Below, one piece after another: positions 42,659 through 46,380 of a DNA stretch of 46,380 nt. This DNA comes from Verrucomicrobiota bacterium. GTDB lineage: Bacteria; Verrucomicrobiota; Verrucomicrobiia; Limisphaerales; JACRJY01. A model generated the notes under the pieces. That model saw only the letters and a program-made list of their open reading frames with translations, was not told the origin of the DNA and did no database searches. Both the position numbers and the translations under genes were made by a program. How positions within the stretch are numbered: position 1 is the stretch's first letter; every line of letters begins with the position of its first letter. The stretch spans positions 1 through 46,380 of the forward strand of contig JACRJY010000193.1 of NCBI GenBank assembly GCA_016235585.1, given 5' to 3'.

Positions 42659-43910
42659 AATCAGGATGGAGAAAGAGCAGCGAGGCGTTGTGTCCCCAGA
42701 AACCGGCGGAGTTGCTCATCGCGGCGCGCAGCGGAATATGTGGCGACGGGTGTTTCACCAAGTGAACGGGGCAGTCCGGATCTTGTTCTCGGCAGTTTGC
42801 GGCGGGCGGAAGAAGCTGCCGCTGCAACGCGAGGATGCACGCGACCGCCTCGATGGCCGACGCCGCGCCCATGCAATGGCCGGTCACGGCTTTCGTGGAG
42901 GAACACGGCACATTCACCCCCGCCGCGCCGAAGAGGCGGTGGATGGCTGCGGCCTCAATCCGGTCGTTCAGCCGCGTGCCGGTGCCGTGGGCGTTCAGAT
43001 AACCCACGTCCGCCGGGGTCAGGCCCGCCATGTCCAGCGCGCCGCGCATCGTCTCGAATATCGCGCCGCCGCTTTCGTGGATGCCCGTGCGCCCGGCGGA
43101 ATCCATGCCCAGCGCCCAGCCGCCGAGCCGTGCGCGGGGAAGTGCGCCGCGCCGCCGCGCCGCGGAAGACAGTTCCAAAACCAGAAAGGCCGCGCCCTCG
43201 CCGAGCACCGTGCCGTTGCGATGAAGGTCAAACGGACGGCAACTATCTTCCGCGCGTTCGGCGGAACCAAGCACCCCGGCGGCGTGCAGTTGGCGCAAGA
43301 CCACCGGGTTCAACGGCGCTTCCGCCCCGCCAACAATCACCACATCCGCCGCGCCCGCGAGCAACAGCAGCGCGCCGTTGACGATGGCCGTCGCGCTGGA
43401 CGCGCACGCGGACGAAACCGTGAAGCACGGCCCGCGCGCCTCCACCAACTGCGCGAGCGCGCCGCTCAACGACGCCGTGGTGGTGCTCGCCGCCAGCGTG
43501 GGCAGCATCGGGCCGCTGTCCAGCCGCCGGGTGGATTCAATCCACTTTTCCGCCGGCCCGCGCGAGGTGCCGGCGACGACGCCGAGGCGCTGTGAATCCG
43601 GACGCGAGCGTTCAAGTCCCGCGTCACGCCACGCCTCCCGCAGCGCGGCGGCGGCCAGCTGCACGCTGCGATCCATCCGCCGCGTCAGGCGCGCGGCGGC
43701 GGCATCAAGCTTCAAGGCGGGCGCAACGCAGCCAGCCAGCCGCCGGCCGCCGCCGGTCATGGAATCGGGCAGCCATTTTGAGAATGGCGCACCGGCGACG
43801 AGAGATTTTTCAAAGGCCAAGGCATTGTCTCCCGCCGCGCACATCACCCCGAGGCCCGTCACGGCGATGGCGCGTTGTCCGTCGCGCCCGGTTGTTCCCG
43901 ATGGATTCAT
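42648..43910 (-). CDS. Beta-ketoacyl-[ACP] synthase (FabF/KAS II-like)
   Basis: 420-aa thiolase-fold condensing enzyme. The start MNPSGTTGRD is followed by IAVTGLGVMCAAG (14-27). The active site is complete: nucleophile C169 in TVSSACASS, H308 in LNAHGTGTRLND, K340 in SSTKAVTGH, and H345. It can therefore condense and is not a chain-length factor. The upstream acyltransferase stop overlaps the ATG as ATGA (43907-43910), indicating translational coupling. The downstream oxidase start is overlapped by 11 bp. An Arg/Ala-rich upstream extension of the frame is not used. No acyl carrier protein or ketoreductase is nearby, so it probably borrows them from housekeeping fatty-acid synthesis. Confidence 0.93.
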   Translation of the reverse strand: MNPSGTTGRDGQRAIAVTGLGVMCAAGDNALAFEKSLVAGAPFSKWLPDSMTGGGRRLAGCVAPALKLDAAAARLTRRMDRSVQLAAAALREAWRDAGLERSRPDSQRLGVVAGTSRGPAEKWIESTRRLDSGPMLPTLAASTTTASLSGALAQLVEARGPCFTVSSACASSATAIVNGALLLLAGAADVVIVGGAEAPLNPVVLRQLHAAGVLGSAERAEDSCRPFDLHRNGTVLGEGAAFLVLELSSAARRRGALPRARLGGWALGMDSAGRTGIHESGGAIFETMRGALDMAGLTPADVGYLNAHGTGTRLNDRIEAAAIHRLFGAAGVNVPCSSTKAVTGHCMGAASAIEAVACILALQRQLLPPAANCREQDPDCPVHLVKHPSPHIPLRAAMSNSAGFWGHNASLLFLHPDYEK

Positions 43911-44791
43911 GAGGTGATCAATTCGGGTTTCGCGGCGGGCGGAACGGATGAAATCGCGCTCTGGCACGCACGCAGTTCCACGCCGCAATCCTCTGGATGC
44001 GCGCGCACTTCGGCGGAAAATTCCCGCCATAAATGGGCCGCCGCCGCGCCAACACTTTTGGACAAGACCACGTCATCGGAAACCGGCTGGCCGCAGCGGA
44101 TTTCAAACTGCCACCCGCCCGTCTCGCGAATCAGGCACGGCACCAGCAGCGCGCCGCTCCGCGCGGCAAGCCGGATCGCTCCGCAGCTCAAGCGAACCAC
44201 CCGTCCATCCTCACGCACTTCGACAAGTTTTCCCGCATGAAAATCCATCGCCACCATCAAGGCGGCGGCCTGCTCCAAAAAGCGGAGCGCCTTCCGCACC
44301 TCACCCTGTTCGATGACGTGCGGCACGCCGGACATCTTTGTGGCCTGATCACTCAAGGCGTCTTTACGAAGCCGGAGGGCGCTCCGGCTGCCTGCGGATT
44401 CGCTCACCATGGTTGCCGCCGGAATGCCGCCAGCCCGCAGCCAGTAGCGCATTAAGGGCAGCGGGCCAAAGTGCAGCGTTGCCAGCACGACCGGGCGGCC
44501 GGCGGCCAGCGCCGCCCGCACCGGCGCGAAGCCGCGCAGCCGGCACCGCTCACGCCACTCCGGCGCGGTAAGGCGGTGGGGGAAGAAACAAATGAAGCGC
44601 GACAGGTGAAACGCGGTGGCCGCTCGCCAATCTCGATGAGGGAACCCCCCGCCAAACGCCGCCCGCAGCCGGGCCGCCGGCCAGAACAGCGCCCGCAGCC
44701 CCGACGGCGGCAGCAGGGCAGTCAGGGCCCGGACAAGAAGGAAAATCCCCCAGCCGAGCGTCAACCGGATTGAACCCGCTTGAAAGTTCAC
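43907..44791 (-). CDS. LpxL/HtrB-like lipid acyltransferase (LPLAT superfamily)
   Basis: 294 aa starting at GTG 44791. An N-terminal hydrophobic helix (LTLGWGIFLLVRALTALLPP) gives membrane association. The catalytic region is VVLATLHFGPLPLMRYWLR, with H107. In LpxL-type enzymes the motif is HxxxxD/E; here the acidic position is proline (HFGPLP), so either catalysis differs or the enzyme belongs to a divergent branch. Later segments MVAMDFHAGK and RLSCGAIRLAARSGALLVPCLI match the family's substrate-binding half. It is the first gene of the operon and is divergent from the TetR gene, 96 bp away. It may acylate a lipid with the chain made by the next gene (inference). Confidence 0.8.
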   Translation of the reverse strand: MNFQAGSIRLTLGWGIFLLVRALTALLPPSGLRALFWPAARLRAAFGGGFPHRDWRAATAFHLSRFICFFPHRLTAPEWRERCRLRGFAPVRAALAAGRPVVLATLHFGPLPLMRYWLRAGGIPAATMVSESAGSRSALRLRKDALSDQATKMSGVPHVIEQGEVRKALRFLEQAAALMVAMDFHAGKLVEVREDGRVVRLSCGAIRLAARSGALLVPCLIRETGGWQFEIRCGQPVSDDVVLSKSVGAAAAHLWREFSAEVRAHPEDCGVELRACQSAISSVPPAAKPELITS

Positions 44792-44839
44792 CGGCTGATT
44801 TTGAACAACGCCTCAAACTTTTGCAGCCAAAATGCGCCG

Positions 44840-44845
44840 TTGACA
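44840..44845 (+). promoter_or_regulatory. Candidate -35 box of the TetR-family gene
   Basis: TTGACA, a perfect -35 hexamer, lies 42 bp before the GTG at 44888. The expected -10 position (about 44862-44868) has only a poor match and falls inside the palindrome. This would allow direct repression at that site. Confidence 0.4.
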
Positions 44846-44859
44846 AAAACACCGCGCAA

Positions 44860-44877
44860 TTCAAACTGCTGTTTGAA
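44860..44877. promoter_or_regulatory. Candidate operator, perfect-arm inverted repeat
   Basis: TTCAAAC-TGCT-GTTTGAA, two 7-base arms matching perfectly around a 4-base spacer. It lies between the divergent acyltransferase and TetR-family genes and 10 bp before the TetR start codon. The size fits a TetR-dimer site. It covers the expected -10 region of the regulator's own promoter, so autoregulation is likely. A partial half-site (gctgtttg) recurs at 44881-44888. Confidence 0.65.
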
Positions 44878-44887
44878 ATGGCTGTTT

Positions 44888-45598
44888 GTGGCTGACCAGA
44901 CCCAATCCGAAACTCCCGACCGCACCCGGCGGACGCTCTTGCTGGCGGCGGGCGAAGTGTTTGCCGAATGCGGCTTCCGCGCCGCCACGGTGCGGGAAAT
45001 CTGCCGCCGCGCGGGCGCAAACATTGCGGCGGTCAACTACCACTTTGGCGACAAGGAGGCGCTTTACACCGAGGTGCTCCAGCACGCGCTCCAGGCCGCC
45101 CGCGAAAAATATCCGCCCAGCCTCGGCCTGCCGCCGGGCGCGCCGGCCAAGGCCCGGCTGCGGGCCTTCGTGCTGTCTTTCCTGCTCCGCATTTTCGACG
45201 AGGGGCCGCACGCGCACCACGGCAAGCTCATGGTGCGCGAGATGGCCGAGCCGACGCTCGCGCTGGACGCCGTGGTGCGCGACCAAATCCGCCCGATGTC
45301 GGGACAGCTCGCGGGCATTGTCGCCGAACTGCTGGGCGCGCGGGCCACCCCGGAGCTGGTGCGCGCCTGCTCGCTGAGCGTGGTCAGTCAGGTGATGTTC
45401 TACCATCTTTGCCGCCCGGTGATTGGCCGGTTGTTCCCGGAGATGAAGTTCGACCGGGCGCAGATTGACCAGCTGGCCGCGCACATCACGGAATTTTCGC
45501 TGCACGCGCTGCGAAACGCAAAAGCCACTTCGTCGGCAAAGCCCTCGCCTCGCGCACGGTTGAAAGCCAAATCGTCAATCGCCAATCGCAAATCGTAA
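44888..45598 (+). CDS. TetR-family regulator with CerR/CecR-type C-terminal domain
   Basis: 236 aa from GTG 44888. The frame is open to 44780 but would then run through the operator and promoter, so the internal GTG is preferred. The N-terminal helix-turn-helix is RTLLLAAGEVFAECGFRAATVREICRRAGANIAAVNYHFGDKEALY, with the canonical NYHFGDKEALY. The ligand domain HHGKLMVREMAEPTLALDAVV and RACSLSVVSQVMFYHLCRPV resembles CerR/CecR (DUF1956), whose E. coli member controls the ybh ABC exporter. Consistently, an ABC permease gene starts 5 bp after the stop. The tail SSIANRKS is encoded by a heptanucleotide repeat. Confidence 0.9.
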   Translation: MADQTQSETPDRTRRTLLLAAGEVFAECGFRAATVREICRRAGANIAAVNYHFGDKEALYTEVLQHALQAAREKYPPSLGLPPGAPAKARLRAFVLSFLLRIFDEGPHAHHGKLMVREMAEPTLALDAVVRDQIRPMSGQLAGIVAELLGARATPELVRACSLSVVSQVMFYHLCRPVIGRLFPEMKFDRAQIDQLAAHITEFSLHALRNAKATSSAKPSPRARLKAKSSIANRKS

Positions 45599-45603
45599 AT
45601 CCC
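45569..45603 (+). repeat. Imperfect heptanucleotide repeat, five units, over the TetR stop codon
   Basis: Units are AAATCGT, CAATCGC, CAATCGC, AAATCGT and AAATCCC. The run covers the last codons and the stop codon (45596-45598) of the TetR gene and ends directly before the GTG start of the permease. Seven is not a multiple of three, so a change in copy number would move the TetR stop and the spacing to the next gene. Confidence 0.75.
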
Positions 45604-46380
45604 GTGTATCACCTCGCCCTCAAGATGCTCCTCGGCGACCGCGCCAAATACACGATGCTCGTCGGCGGGCTGACGTTCTCGGCGCTGCTGATGACGCAGC
45701 AGTGCTCGGTTTTTTTCGGCATCCTGCTCTGGACGACGAGCCACATGAGCAACATGAGGGCGAAAATCTGGGTGGCCGACCGCAAGGTCGAGCAGGCCAA
45801 CGAACTCAAGGCCATGCGTGACACCGACCTCAACCGCGTCCGCAGCGTGACCGGCGTCGCGTGGGCCGTGCCGATGTATATCTCGGTCATTTACTCCAAG
45901 CTGACGGACGGAAATTTCAAGCCGGTGATGATGGTCGGCCTCGACAACACCACGCTCGTGGGCCGCCCGCCGGTGTTGCTCAAGGGCCGGCTGGAGGACA
46001 TCCGCCTGCCGAACTCCGTCATCATTGACGAACTGGGCATCCGGCGGTTGAGCGTCGGTCGCACCAAGCCGCTGGGCCTCGGCGACACTTTTGAAATCAA
46101 CGACAAGGAGGCGCGCATCGTCGGCGTCTGCAAGGCGGACCGGCATTTTTTCGGCTATCCCTACTGCTACACCACCTACAGCCAGGCGCTGCAATTCGCC
46201 CCCAAGCAGCGCAAGATGCTCTCGGTCGTGCTGGCCGAGCCGGCGGCGGGCTGGACGGTGGCGCGCACCGCCGCGCAGATTGAAAAGGAAACGGGCCTGC
46301 ACGCCTTCACGGAGGAAAAACTTTTTTGGGACACCATCTGGTGGCACTTCCGCAACACCGGCATTCCCATCGCGTTCATC
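45604..46380 (+). CDS. ABC transporter permease, DevC/MacB-FtsX-like (3' end outside window)
   Basis: The first 259 codons are present. The start GTG 45604 (VYHLALKMLLGDRAKY) matches the family's usual opening; the first transmembrane helix is MLVGGLTFSALLMTQQCSVFFGILLW. Next comes a MacB-type periplasmic domain (MRAKIWVADRKVEQANELKAM, then VRSVTGVAWAVPMY, MVGLDNTTLVGRP, LPNSVIIDE, FEINDKEARIVGVCK). The C-terminal helices are off the window. It directly follows the TetR-family gene, as in regulator-exporter pairs of the CecR type. ATPase and adaptor genes would be expected downstream. Confidence 0.88.
   Translation, partial: MYHLALKMLLGDRAKYTMLVGGLTFSALLMTQQCSVFFGILLWTTSHMSNMRAKIWVADRKVEQANELKAMRDTDLNRVRSVTGVAWAVPMYISVIYSKLTDGNFKPVMMVGLDNTTLVGRPPVLLKGRLEDIRLPNSVIIDELGIRRLSVGRTKPLGLGDTFEINDKEARIVGVCKADRHFFGYPYCYTTYSQALQFAPKQRKMLSVVLAEPAAGWTVARTAAQIEKETGLHAFTEEKLFWDTIWWHFRNTGIPIAFI

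Noticed and set aside
42005..43381. 458-codon plus-strand frame across the oxidase and ketoacyl synthase genes
   Set aside because: Arg/Pro-rich antisense product; the minus-strand genes have complete active sites.
44780..44887. N-terminal extension of the TetR-family protein
   Set aside because: It would encode 36 residues without family character and would place the operator and -35 box inside the coding region.

Overview
This is a high-GC bacterial chromosome segment. It carries a LEPR-XLL-type giant protein, verrucomicrobial W...FYR[IV] segments, a DUF1080 hydrolase, a formylglycine-generating enzyme, an LpxL-like acyltransferase and an outer-membrane barrel. Together these point to a Gram-negative member of the PVC group, most likely Verrucomicrobiota (Pedosphaera/Limisphaera-like). 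That placement is inferred from gene content and protein style, not from a marker-gene tree.

Layout. (1) 1-1846: the 3' end of aspS, an RmlD-like sugar-nucleotide reductase and a tRNA-Asn(GUU) with a good sigma70-type promoter. (2) 1847-2629: a gene-poor stretch with a decayed IS200-like/REP-associated transposase between two 37-bp imperfect direct repeats, then an AT-richer leader. (3) 2630-32833: a single uninterrupted reading frame of 10,067 codons, about 65% of the window. It encodes a giant, repeat-built, almost cysteine-free, presumably exported protein. Thirty bases downstream is a 395-aa outer-membrane beta-barrel candidate, likely in the same operon. (4) 34280-37629: dxs and a secreted ceramidase-like hydrolase. 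(5) 37648-39892, minus strand: an FGE-type sulfatase activator, a secreted DUF1080 protein and a small gene split by a frameshift in a run of seven T. (6) 40166-41959: a 42-aa membrane miniprotein, rsmI and an AsmA-like protein. (7) 41981-44791, minus strand: a tightly coupled operon of acyltransferase, ketoacyl synthase and haem-oxygenase-fold diiron oxidase, with a divergent TetR/CerR-type regulator. A perfect-arm palindrome lies between them. The window ends inside an ABC transporter permease.

How the genes relate. The giant protein has an N-terminal LEPR-XLL motif, then two long families of beta-rich modules, an 11-unit xPhixLP pentapeptide array, Ig-like domains, a central RTX calcium-binding block and a filamentous, FhaB-like second half. 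That half ends in at least eight modules of 222-322 aa. Three central copies repeat at 762-765 bp with long identical stretches, so the gene has grown recently by tandem duplication. The adjacent barrel is the natural candidate for surface attachment or export. The lipid operon plus TetR looks like a self-contained, regulated pathway that makes or modifies an acyl chain; its product cannot be read from the sequence. This operon and the giant gene with its barrel are the two most likely homes of undescribed biology here.
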